Assembly (NCBI GenBank): GCA_001724265.1
Contig: MEDY01000055.1
Coordinates: 62,001 to 126,000, forward strand
Reading direction: 5' to 3'
Length of the DNA stretch: 64,000 nucleotides
From: Rhizaria sp. SCN 62-66
Taxonomy: Eukaryota > Rhizaria, unplaced
Below the pieces are notes generated by a model. It did no database searches, was not told the DNA's origin, and saw nothing but the letters and a program-made list of their open reading frames with translations. Positions 36,401 to 42,993 of this stretch are shown in pieces (the first letter of the stretch is position 1; the number at the start of each line of letters is the position of its first letter). The position numbers and the translations under genes were made by a program.

Positions 36401-39400
36401 CATCGGCGGCAGCGCCCTGCTCCCAGTCGCGCTGCCGGGTGCGTCGGCCGCGGACCTCAGCCGCGGGTCGCCGCACCAGTCGCCGCTTAACTCGGCGCGC
36501 GTGCGCACACAGACCAGCAGCGGCAGCCGCCACCACACGGCCGCGGACGCCTACTCCGGCCCGGCCAGCGCCACCCTTGGCGCGGTCCCTGCGGGCGCTG
36601 CCGGCGCGATGGGCGCTCTCTCTGCGCGCGGTCGCTCCGCCGCCACTAGCACCACCACTGCGCCGGTCACGCCCACCAAGTCCTCCGCGCCCCTTTCGGC
36701 CAGCGGCGGCGGCAGCGCGACGGCGCCGCGCACGCACACGCAGCACCACCACAGCGCGCGCGCCCCTGGCACTGGCGCCGGCGGCGCTGGCGGGGCGGGG
36801 CTGAGTCCCGTCCGCGTCCCCGGCTCCTCGGCCAACGCCGCCGGTGTCGCCATCGTCTCGCCCACCCGCGGCGCCAGCAACAGCATTGGCGGCCTGCGCC
36901 CGCCCCCGTCGCCGACGACCGTGAGCTCCGCCGCCGCAGCCGCAGCAGCCGCGGCCGGCGTGCCGGGCTCGGTGGCCAGCGGCGCGCGCGGCGCGTCCCC
37001 GCGTCCCCCGCGCTCCCCGGCCGCCAACGCGAGGCAGACGCCGCCGGGTCATTCCCCCACGGCCGCCGGCCCGGCGCTGGCCGCCGCGGCGGGGGCGAGC
37101 GGGAGCCCCGGCGTCACCGGCGGCGCGCAGTCGCTGTCCCCGGGCGGCGCGCGCTCGACCTCGGCGGCCTCATACCTGCAGCCGGCGGCCACAGCGCGGG
37201 CCTTCCAGCCCTCGTCGCGTGACCCCGCCGCGGGCGCGGGCGCCAACGGCACCAACGGAGATTTAAGACTTACTCTTAACTCGCCCGGCGCCGCTGCGGC
37301 TGTCGCAGCTGCCGCTGCCGCTGCGGCCGCGGCTGGCAGCGGCGGCGTCAGCGCGCGCAACCCCTCGTGCTCCGCCGGTCACGTGTCGCTGGCCGACAAC
37401 GTCTACCGCGGGCGCAGCGGCGTCGCGAGCGCGGTGCCCAGCTCCGTGTCGGGCGTGTCCTCGCTGCCGCCGGCCTTTGCGGGCGCGGTCGCGATGCTGA
37501 TGCAGGCCGACTCGGTGGTCAACTCGGCCTCAGCTACCTCAATGTCGGGTCCCTCGCACATCACGTCCCCCACACCCGGCAGCAGCTCCGCGCACCCCAA
37601 CTCGTCTTCGTCCTCCTCGCTTGCGCGCGACGCGGCGGGCGGCGCGGCGGTGACCGCGGGCAGCACCGCCGCCAGCGGCAGCTACCACAGCTCGGGGCCC
37701 GCGCACGGCGCGCTCGGCGTCAACGTCGGCAGTGGTGGCTGGCTGGGCTCCCCGTCGCATCCGCAACAGCTGCACAACAGCAGCTACAGCTCCGGCGCCG
37801 GCGGTGCCAACTACTACCAAGGCGGCAGCGCGCTGGGCGCCGCGGTGTCCGCGTCGCCGCCTGCGCCAGGGATGACGGTGAGCACGCCCAAGGGCAAGAG
37901 TGCGCTTCACCCGTCCGGCGCGCCGCTGCCGCCGCACTCGTCCACAGGCGGGCCCATCGTCGGCCCGGCCGTCTCGCCGTACCTGCTGCCTCAACGCCCG
38001 CGCGGGCTCTCGACGCTCACGCAGGTCACCTCGGCCTCGGGCACGTCGGGCTTCACGCTCAGCTCGCTCATCTCGTCCGTGACGTCGATCGCGTCCAACT
38101 CGACGCCCACCTCGTCCTCGGGCGGCAATACGCAGTCGGACCCGCCCTCGGCCACGCACCAGCAGCAGGCGATGACGGGCCCGCTGTCGCCGGTCAAGGC
38201 GCTCAGTCCCGGCGTAGCGCCGGAGATCTTTTCGCCCCTGTCTAGAAACACGGATCCACAGGGCGGCACCAGCAGCAGCGGCCCCGCCAGCGGCGCCGCC
38301 TCGGCCTCCGCGGGCGGCACCGGTACTGGCGATACGAGCTCCAGCGTGGCCGAGGCTGGCGACGCGCACAGCCACACCGGCGGGCTCACGGGCCGCAGCG
38401 GCCGCGGCAGCAGCGTCGTCGCCGTCGGTGGCGGCCACGCGCACGGCCACGGTCACGGCGCGGGCACTGGCACGGGCTCCCAGCTCGGCAGCCACACCTC
38501 GGTCATCCCGGGCGCGCCTGTGACCGTGGGCGGCGGGCTCAACCCCATCGCGGCCGCCGCCGTGGTCTCCGCGAGCGTGGCCTCGGGCCTCGGCACCAGC
38601 GCCAGCACCAGCAGCTCGGGTCCCTCGGTCCCCGGCTCCGGTGAGCGCAACGGCCGTCCGCTCGGCGGCCAGGCGCAAGCCCAGTCGCAGTCGCAGGGCC
38701 AGAGCTTCGCCGGCTACGGCCAAGGGTTCAACGGCGCTGGCAGCGGTCACTTCGCCGGCTACGCGGCCGTCACCATCGGCGGCAGCCTTAGTCCCCCACT
38801 GATCGGCGTCTCGTCGCCCCACGCGCACATCAACGGCGCCGGCGCCGGCGCGCACCACGCTGGCTACGGCGCCGGTCAGGCGAGCCACCTCACGCTGCCG
38901 GGCCACGTGCGCGTGCCCTCGACGTCGTCCTACCGCTCCGCCACAGGCTCCGCCGCCGGGTCCGCGACCGCGGGCCACAGCGGCGACTCGGCCCCGCACC
39001 CGCTGCTCTTCGCAGCGCCGTCGCTGCTGAACCAACCGCTGGCGCACGTGAACACCAGCTCTGCGGGCGGGCTCTGGTCCGACCGCTCGGAGCGCCAGCC
39101 GGGACTGCTGTCGTCGACGCACTCCGCCACGCAGTACTTCGAGCCCAGTGTCACCAACAGCACTGGCGGCGGCGGCGGCAGCGTGCAGCGGGTGCTGACG
39201 CCCAACCACAGTTTCGGCCACGGTGGTGGCAGTGCGAGTGGAGGCGTGCCGCTGTCGTACATCGGCTCCGGTGGGCTGGGCATGCACTCGCTCGCGCAGT
39301 CGCAGGCGCACTCACTGCACCTGCACCACCACGCGCAGCCCGAGGCGACGTTCACGAACCCGCTGTACGTGTCTGGCAGCACCTACTCGGCCGTCGACCA

Positions 39401-40190
39401 CAGCGTTTTCAACCATCCTGTGTCGACCCCCAACGGCGCGCCCACGGCGCTCACGCTCGCGCCCAGCGCCAGCGCCAGCACGCTGCTCTCGGGCCGCAAC
39501 GGTGCCGGCAGCAGCAGCGCGGCGGGCAGCGCGGCGGGGCACGGCCACGTGCTCGCCTCGCCCCTCGGCTCCGCGGTCCCCGCCGTGAGGAGTGGCAACA
39601 GCGCAGTGGCGACTACCACCGGCATTGGCGGCGCGGGCATTGCACTCGCGGCGTCCCCGGCGCCCTCGGCGCAGTCGTCGTCGTACGGCGCGGCGACGCT
39701 GCTGAGCCAGCGCTCGCAGGGTGCCACAAACCGCGGCTTCGCGTCCCCCGGCGTCGACGGGCTCGAGGGCTCGGGTGGCGCGCTGTCGCCGTCGCTGCGC
39801 ACGCCCATCATCACACGCATCGGCTCCGGCGGCGTTATACCGCCCTCGCACTCGCTCCTGCTCGCACAGGGCGGCGCTGCCGCTGCGGGCGCGGGCGCAG
39901 GCGGCAAAACTAAGCTCGGCGGCGCCGCTGGTGCCGCTAGATCCGGCTGGGAGCCAGTGAGCGCTGCAAATACAAACAACGCATTCGGCCGTGCCGCCGG
40001 CTCGGGCGGCTTGGGCACGACCGCCGGCGCCGCCGCGGCTGCTGCAACTGCCGCCGCTGGCGGCGCTGTCGGCGAGGGCGAGACTGTGAGCAGACGCGCG
40101 ACGCTGACAGCGGCCTTTGCCACTCTGGGCAGTATGCAGGGAGGCGCGAGCAAGCCCGGGAGTGACCGTGACGGCGGGCCTGCTGCGTAA
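2646..40190 (+). CDS. giant four-domain voltage-gated calcium channel alpha-1-like protein (internal TAG)
   Basis: One reading frame of 12,514 codons from ATG 2646 to TAA 40188-40190, broken only by a TAG at 6312-6314 (codon 1223). Residue numbers here count that codon. Predicted role: pore-forming plasma- or ciliary-membrane Ca2+ channel. Four 6-TM repeats lie at about residues 1000-1301, 5969-6400, 7499-7801 and 7865-8130. The pore acidic residues are E1257, D6355, D7739 and D8048. A Cav-type EF-hand-like segment (8142-8182) and a pre-IQ/IQ region (8723-8889) follow. The III-IV linker is short, about 65 residues, as in Cav and Nav channels. The rest is low complexity: an N-terminus of about 1,000 residues, a I-II linker of about 4,650, a II-III linker of about 1,075 and a C-tail of about 3,600 after IQ. 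Family members are usually 1,800-2,500 residues. No intron is needed anywhere. The family is clear; function and whether the full frame is translated are inference. Confidence 0.85.
3291..3344 (+). repeat. polyglutamine tract (CAG/CAA) in channel N-terminus
   Basis: In-frame CAG/CAA run interrupted by one CTG-CAT (Leu-His). Just upstream (about 3175-3212) is a CAGATG hexamer run giving Gln-Met dipeptides. Slippage-type repeat inside coding sequence. Confidence 0.9.
4941..4979 (+). repeat. pure (CAG)13 tract
   Basis: Thirteen uninterrupted CAG triplets encoding Gln, 3' of a TAC codon, in the disordered channel N-terminus. It is the longest pure CAG run noticed by eye and is expected to be length-polymorphic. 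Confidence 0.92.
5640..6548 (+). other. channel domain I (S1-S6)
   Basis: S1 near M1000 (STLYSVFMAFVFMVDTVLLA); S2 GIVMVSYLFITVAYIAEFV; S3 FLGWFCVAAIITLIVDCVW. S4 is LRYLPAIRIVRFFRV with Arg at three-residue spacing; S5 is LIPLFIVLLLLILVFASNW. The S5-pore turret carries several Cys (RRC, QRC, LCP, FEC) and the in-frame TAG sits between the last two. The pore has VVIESWNSIMY, aligning with the Cav TMEGW pattern, so E1257 is the filter residue. S6 is about residues 1269-1301, ending NFVAAVVVNEF. Confidence 0.85.
6312..6314 (+). other. in-frame TAG codon inside domain I
   Basis: The frame reads ...PGRLCP-TAG-YFECVNDAP.... The upstream ORF (2646-6314) and the downstream open frame (to 40190) are in the same frame, and both flanks belong to one pore turret. 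The complete genes in this window stop at TGA or TAA, never TAG, but that is a tiny sample. CAG to TAG is a one-base change, so nonsense polymorphism, base-call error, readthrough or TAG reassignment are all possible. Confidence 0.9.
6625..6915 (+). other. DEP-like domain directly after domain I S6
   Basis: About residues 1327-1424. HQCATGKALAGFLLKSEI corresponds to the first DEP helices (pattern GSELVDWLL). SRKDAVRMLHRMLSLRILHEV corresponds to helices 2-3 (pattern R-EAV-L---LL---LI-HV). FFTDATHFYSFE matches the closing F-D---YYRF strand. DEP domains bind membranes, GPCR tails or Rap/Rho-pathway partners. In animal Cav proteins this place, after IS6, holds the beta-subunit interaction helix. 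Assignment is by eye. Confidence 0.65.
6990..7300 (+). repeat. alanine-rich helical stretch in I-II linker
   Basis: About 100 residues, mostly Ala, with regularly spaced Lys, Glu, Asp and Gln (for example AAAKAANAAAKAAKAAADAA), following the DEP-like domain. It is encoded by mixed GCC/GCG/GCT/GCA codons, so this is selection for composition or old repeat expansion rather than a fresh trinucleotide run. It would form a long single helix. Confidence 0.75.
8268..8576 (+). repeat. TPR(A/x)G tandem motif block
   Basis: Eleven Thr-Pro-Arg motifs in 103 residues. It begins with perfect 24-bp units (AATPRAHG) at 8265 and continues as QTPRAG, MTPRTG and MTPRAG. A smaller TPR cluster recurs just after the IQ region (about 29521-29830). 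TP dipeptides are minimal proline-directed kinase sites; whether they are used is unknown. Confidence 0.85.
9849..9900 (+). repeat. polyglutamine tract (CAG)9 plus QQY repeats
   Basis: Nine CAG triplets, then TAT-CAG-CAG-TAT and further CAG/CAA codons, all in the channel frame within the I-II linker. Confidence 0.9.
10683..10745 (+). repeat. polyglutamine tract (mixed CAA/CAG)
   Basis: About 21 consecutive Gln codons mixing CAA and CAG, so an older or more stable tract than the pure CAG runs. It lies in the I-II linker of the channel gene. Confidence 0.9.
15895..16270 (+). other. ordered-looking island of unknown fold in I-II linker
   Basis: About 125 residues of normal complexity inside otherwise repetitive sequence. 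It includes MRALEAALLKIDADKASAM, then VLQDNRGM, GLPVLPLYYPVM, GLLLVYADGSYVIKSVPGYV and AQEVSKQRLAAH. It looks like a helix, several beta strands and a final helix. I do not recognise it. A shorter stretch with a related look (LRVLPVYAGEYGGHVFLGI) lies at about 12905-12965. Confidence 0.5.
18366..18453 (+). repeat. polyglutamine tract, longest in the I-II linker
   Basis: Nearly 30 Gln codons (CAG then CAA-rich), interrupted only by single Lys and His codons. It sits in a locally lower-GC segment of the channel gene. Confidence 0.9.
20520..21845 (+). other. channel domain II with a large S2-S3 insertion
   Basis: S1 LFEWVSALFVIMYCTCISLY; S2 TFVISCIIDACTGVFMLEIM. Then about 175 charged, Ser/Asp/Asn-rich residues (about 20742-21270), then S3 CIIDLIHVCLGIAQIIGVLV. 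S4 is FLRLIKLIRLAAVLYL (R, K, R spacing) and S5 ITGLIFVFVFMFALFGNLCF. The pore has LFILFPDNWVDW, with D6355 at the filter position. S6 is VLFILFPIVFFLLVFLILNQ. An insertion in the cytosolic S2-S3 turn, normally a few residues, is highly unusual. Confidence 0.8.
22015..22480 (+). repeat. Gly-Met / Tyr-Pro-Gly rich tract in II-III linker
   Basis: Includes a GGCATG hexamer run (about 22180-22215) giving (Gly-Met)n, followed by repeated GYP, PYPG, YPPGA and MGYP motifs. A related Met/Tyr/Pro segment follows at about 22830-23120. These regularly spaced Tyr residues resemble sticker residues of phase-separating proteins; that is inference. Confidence 0.7.
25090..26050 (+). other. channel domain III (S1-S6)
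   Basis: S1 WFGFSNAIIVLADFILCAV; S2 FFSSMEFALTALFCFKTIIF; S3 AWCMLDVIITVITIAAMIPF. S4 is LARPVRLATLLVINARMRVI, with irregular Arg spacing and two of the usual mid-helix charges missing. S5 is APLALIFFLLTVALGVFGVH, with an extracellular turret containing two Cys. The pore has LKLINFDEWAALL, giving D7739, and S6 is YIVFFTVYFLFSNAFAIQLG. The following III-IV linker (NWVNTRRSLLGVRP) is compact, about 65 residues. Confidence 0.82.
26205..27035 (+). other. channel domain IV (S1-S6), charge-poor S4
   Basis: S1 FRYIIAVNIFLAAVASALVL; S2 VIMMLVLSVWVIEAVIKLFG; S3 NRVAFFFAILSMTMLMLSIP. The S4 position, LVVTSLTMLRMLEFSASLMQ, carries a single Arg, so it is a poor voltage sensor. S5 is VTLVTLAIFAMIFVIVFGFI. 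The pore has MRIATADLWVDLMY with D8048. S6 is YIFFPVTLAIMSFLVIPLFT. It runs directly into the EF-hand-like segment. Confidence 0.82.
27070..27190 (+). other. Cav-type EF-hand-like segment
   Basis: HFDEFVEIWAMFDSMGDEYI followed by PTLLRAISPGL matches the conserved region after IVS6 of Cav alpha-1 subunits (pattern LDEF--WA-YDP---G-I----LLR-I-PPLG). This places the protein in the Cav/Nav family rather than among simple 6-TM channels. Confidence 0.85.
28820..29310 (+). other. pre-IQ and IQ-like calmodulin-binding region
   Basis: GSVSFKAVLYALVRRVVGE matches the Cav pre-IQ pattern GTVTFNATLFALVR. SVHEVYATLRMQRAFLRRKI then FRQIRDRR matches [21 protein letters not shown]. In animal Cav channels this region binds calmodulin for Ca2+-dependent regulation. 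It normally follows the EF-hand segment closely; here about 540 low-complexity residues intervene. Confidence 0.8.
31255..31440 (+). other. ordered helical island in channel C-tail
   Basis: About 60 residues of normal complexity (LTQLHDLQLRCLFGTKSWAL, then DRQATFDDMLLEMRRLQRVP) embedded in the disordered tail, flanked upstream by a poly-Asp patch. Predicted helical by eye, unrecognised; possibly a partner-binding module. Confidence 0.45.
32038..32125 (+). other. basic amphipathic helix in channel C-tail
   Basis: KVGLLKRIKRGFLSLLGISQ followed by RDRDRERR. Hydrophobic and basic residues alternate as in calmodulin- or membrane-binding helices. It is isolated in disordered sequence, so it is probably a short linear binding element; this is inference. 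Confidence 0.45.
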
Positions 40191-41162
40191 GCTAGTGTGA
40201 GCGGCAGCAAGCTTCGGTTTGCTTTTCGGCCGCAGACCGCTCGGTCAAATCGTGTTGGTGCTCGTCCTTCCTCGCAGATGTATGTCATGTTCTTCGAGGC
40301 ACTCTTCCCCGAGTGTCTCACCACTTTATCTTTTATTATTGATGATGATGTCAACAAGTTGTGCGTAGACACATGTAGTAGACATGCACGTCATATCTAG
40401 CATGATATCAATCTAGCATGATTGATGTTTTGCAAACATGTGTTCTATGACACGCATACTTGTGTGACTTGCTGTATGAGATGTTTTCACTGCCATAAGG
40501 ATCTTTTTGGGACTCGCGGCGTGTAACACTCTCAAAACCATATCTTTAGTTTGCATTTTGTTATTTTTCTCCTTGACAACATCTAATTAAAACCGCAGAT
40601 GTTGAACACTCTCTGTAATATCATGATTTATTGTCTCTACGACTGGAGACCTTGTACTTGAACATGTGTGTTTTGCTTTAATACTCGTGCTATATCTGTC
40701 AATATGACAATAATTTAATAAATTAGTATCATTATCTTCCACCCCACGCTCTCGCCGTAAAATGAAATCCACAGCTGCTTGTTAAAACGAATTTGAAGTG
40801 GAGTGTAACATCTGACTCGGCTTAAGAGCTTGCTGCGTTTTTGTGGTCGAGACAAGGGGTCGGTCGGTCTCTGCTTCCGGTGAAGTTAGGCCGCGGCTGT
40901 CGGTCAGTCGCTGAGCCGGGCGCAATGGAGTTCGCAAAACATCGAGTTTCTCATATTCGTATCATTCCGTTGCGATCTCTTTCGTGATTACATGTAGTAT
41001 CCACTTGGACAATGTATTATTTAATTTAGTACTGCATCTTGTGGTCATTAATGCAGTCAATATGCAAGTATGCGGGCACGGCGAAACCGGTCAACGTTCA
41101 GACACTCACCTCCTTTGCTTTACCAATTCAACCACACTATTCATGCGCTCCGTAGACACAAA
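40191..41162. other. intergenic: channel 3' UTR and NSR1-like gene promoter
   Basis: No supportable ORF. The first roughly 550 bp are AT-rich and include two copies of ATCTAGCATGAT (40395-40406 and 40411-40422), 16 bp apart. From about 40840 the sequence becomes GC-richer and contains GTTCGCAAAA (40930-40939), also found in two other intergenic regions. A pyrimidine/CA-rich leader (about 41100-41162) runs into the next ATG. Confidence 0.45.
40930..40939 (+). promoter_or_regulatory. candidate promoter motif GTTCGCAAAA
   Basis: Lies about 225 bp upstream of the NSR1-like ATG. The 10-mer recurs at 42879-42888 (complement) and 63863-63872. A GTCGG-type element lies close to each copy. Regulatory role is inferred from recurrence only. 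Confidence 0.3.
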
Positions 41163-42284
41163 ATGGCCAAGAAGCCCGTTGAGTCCTCTTCCGACTCCTC
41201 CTCCTCCTCCGATTCCGAGGTCCAGACCAAGAAGGTCGCCGCCAAGAAGACTGTCAAGGCCCCCGTCTCTGACTCTTCCGACTCCGACTCCTCTTCCGAG
41301 GACGAGAAGCCCGCCCCCAAGAAGGCCGCTGCCAAGAAGGCCGCTGCTTCCTCTTCCGACGACTCTGACTCTGAGGACGAGAAGCCCGCCCCCAAGAAGG
41401 CTGCCGCCAAGAAGCCCGCTTCTTCCTCCTCTTCCGAGGCCTCTGACTCCGACTCCTCCGAGTCCGAGGACGAGGTCCCCGTCAAGAAGGCCAACGCCGC
41501 TCCCAAGGCCGAGGCTTCCGAGGATTTCGCCCTCAAGAGCGACACCGTCTTCGTCGGCGGCCTCCCCTACGACACCACCGAGGAGGACGTCAAGGCGCAC
41601 TTCTCCGAGGCCGGCGAGGTCACCTCCCTCCGCATGCCCACCTTCCCCGACTCCGGCCGCTTCCGCGGTGTCGCCTTCATCACCTTCGCCGAGGAGGCCG
41701 GTGCCCAGGCCGCGCTTAAGTTCGACCAGACCAACTTCGGCCCCCGCTACCTCGTCGTCAAGCTCGCCGACTCCCGCCCCGGCAAGCCCGAGGGCGGCGA
41801 GAAGCCCGACTTCAGCAAGCGCGGCCCCTCCGCCCGCCCTGACAACTGCAAGACCGTCTTCATCGGTGGCCTGAGCTTCACCGCGACCGAGGACGACCTC
41901 CGCGCCACCTTCGGTGACTGTGGCACCATCGCCTCTGCCCGCATCGCCTGGGACCGCGACAACGACCGCTCCAAGGGCTTCGGCTACGTCGACTTTGAGG
42001 AGGACGACGCCGTCGACAACGCCGTCAAGCTCACCGGCACCAACGTCGCCGGCCGCCCCGTCCGCGTCGACTACTCCGCTCCCCGCGACTCCTCGGCCCC
42101 CCGTGGCGGTGGCGGCCGCGGTGGTGGCTTCGGCGGTGGCCGTGGCGGCGGCTTCGGCGGTGGCCGTGGCGGCTCTGGCTTCGGCGGCGGCCGTGGTGGC
42201 GGCCGCGGTGGCCGTGGCGGCTTCGGTGGCAACAACAGCTTCGGTGGTGCTGCCCCCGCGGGTCGCAAGATCTCCTTCAACTAA
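41163..42284 (+). CDS. NSR1: nucleolin-like RNA-binding protein (two RRMs, RGG tail)
   Basis: 373 residues, single exon. The start ATG sits in a strong context (ACAAAATGG); an in-frame ATG at 41070 is less likely because the extra residues are unlike the family. Residues 1-120 are Lys-rich repeats (two EDEKPAPKKAAAKK copies) alternating with Ser/Asp/Glu tracts that are typical CK2 targets. RRM1 is about 128-203 with RNP2 VFVGGLP and RNP1 RGVAFITF. RRM2 is about 231-306 with VFIGGLS and KGFGYVDF. Residues 314-352 are an RGG/GAR domain, and the protein ends in AGRKISFN. This is the architecture of yeast Nsr1, fission yeast gar2 and plant nucleolins, nucleolar proteins of pre-rRNA processing. 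Codons are strongly C-ending, as in highly expressed genes. The orthology within the family is not proven. Confidence 0.88.
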   Translation: MAKKPVESSSDSSSSSDSEVQTKKVAAKKTVKAPVSDSSDSDSSSEDEKPAPKKAAAKKAAASSSDDSDSEDEKPAPKKAAAKKPASSSSSEASDSDSSESEDEVPVKKANAAPKAEASEDFALKSDTVFVGGLPYDTTEEDVKAHFSEAGEVTSLRMPTFPDSGRFRGVAFITFAEEAGAQAALKFDQTNFGPRYLVVKLADSRPGKPEGGEKPDFSKRGPSARPDNCKTVFIGGLSFTATEDDLRATFGDCGTIASARIAWDRDNDRSKGFGYVDFEEDDAVDNAVKLTGTNVAGRPVRVDYSAPRDSSAPRGGGGRGGGFGGGRGGGFGGGRGGSGFGGGRGGGRGGRGGFGGNNSFGGAAPAGRKISFN

Positions 42285-42993
42285 GTGCCTTATCATTAAC
42301 TCACACTTCACAAAAACGTTTAGTGTGTCGGCTCTCAGTTGTCGTTTGCAGGTGTGACAGACCGATCAGAGACTCTGCTGCTGCGAAGCAAACACACATA
42401 ATAGCTTAAATAATGCCGTTGTTTGTTGTACACCGCTAGTTGCTGACCTTTTCGGTTCAATCAATGTCGCATCCGTGTTGTTATTAATAATGCGCCCTGC
42501 AGTCGTCCGTCTCTTATCTAAGCAAATGACTGAACGGGACTCGGGGGCATTGTGGGAGGACGGTGGAATGGAAAATATACTTACTTATTTTCTTGTCGTT
42601 ATATACCTATTTTATGCAGTTTCTCAGATACAGCAATCATCTTTTTTCACAGCAAAAATCAGCAAACCCACTACTCGTTACACAGCACACCCAAGTTTAC
42701 CCCCAGATGAAAAATACATCGCATTTCAATTATCCATGCAGTAATGAGTATGCTCACGATACAGCAACGGTCTTGTTGTTTAACATATCTTACCATCAAA
42801 CTTATTATGCATTATTTAAATGTGACAGCGAAGTTTTTGCGTCAACAACACAGAGTCCGCCATCCATCCATATGGGATTTTTGCGAACCACAGTCGGTTG
42901 GTGATGACCGTGACTTGCTTCGAATTCGAACCTTGAGCTTGATTTCAAACCTCTTCTTGGGCTGCAACCACCTTTGGGTTTACGAAATTACTG
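42285..42993. other. intergenic: NSR1-like 3' UTR and SUN gene promoter
   Basis: AT-rich. Short ORFs here (for example 42563-42904) have AT-driven composition and no recognisable features. Contains TTTTGCGAAC (42879-42888), the complement of the motif found upstream of the NSR1-like gene, and a perfect 12-bp palindrome TTCGAATTCGAA (42919-42930), 60-115 bp before the SUN start codon. Confidence 0.45.
42879..42888 (-). promoter_or_regulatory. candidate promoter motif GTTCGCAAAA (minus orientation)
   Basis: About 105 bp upstream of the SUN gene ATG; CAGTCGG follows three bases later on the plus strand. Same 10-mer as at 40930 and 63863. Confidence 0.3.

Noticed and set aside
41070-41162. Upstream in-frame ATG extending the nucleolin-like protein by 31 residues
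   Set aside because: The extension looks like translated leader, lacks family features, and the ATG at 41163 has a much better context.
42563-42904. 113-codon ORF in the NSR1-SUN intergenic region
   Set aside because: AT-rich, no motif, overlapping alternative ORFs of similar length; consistent with chance.
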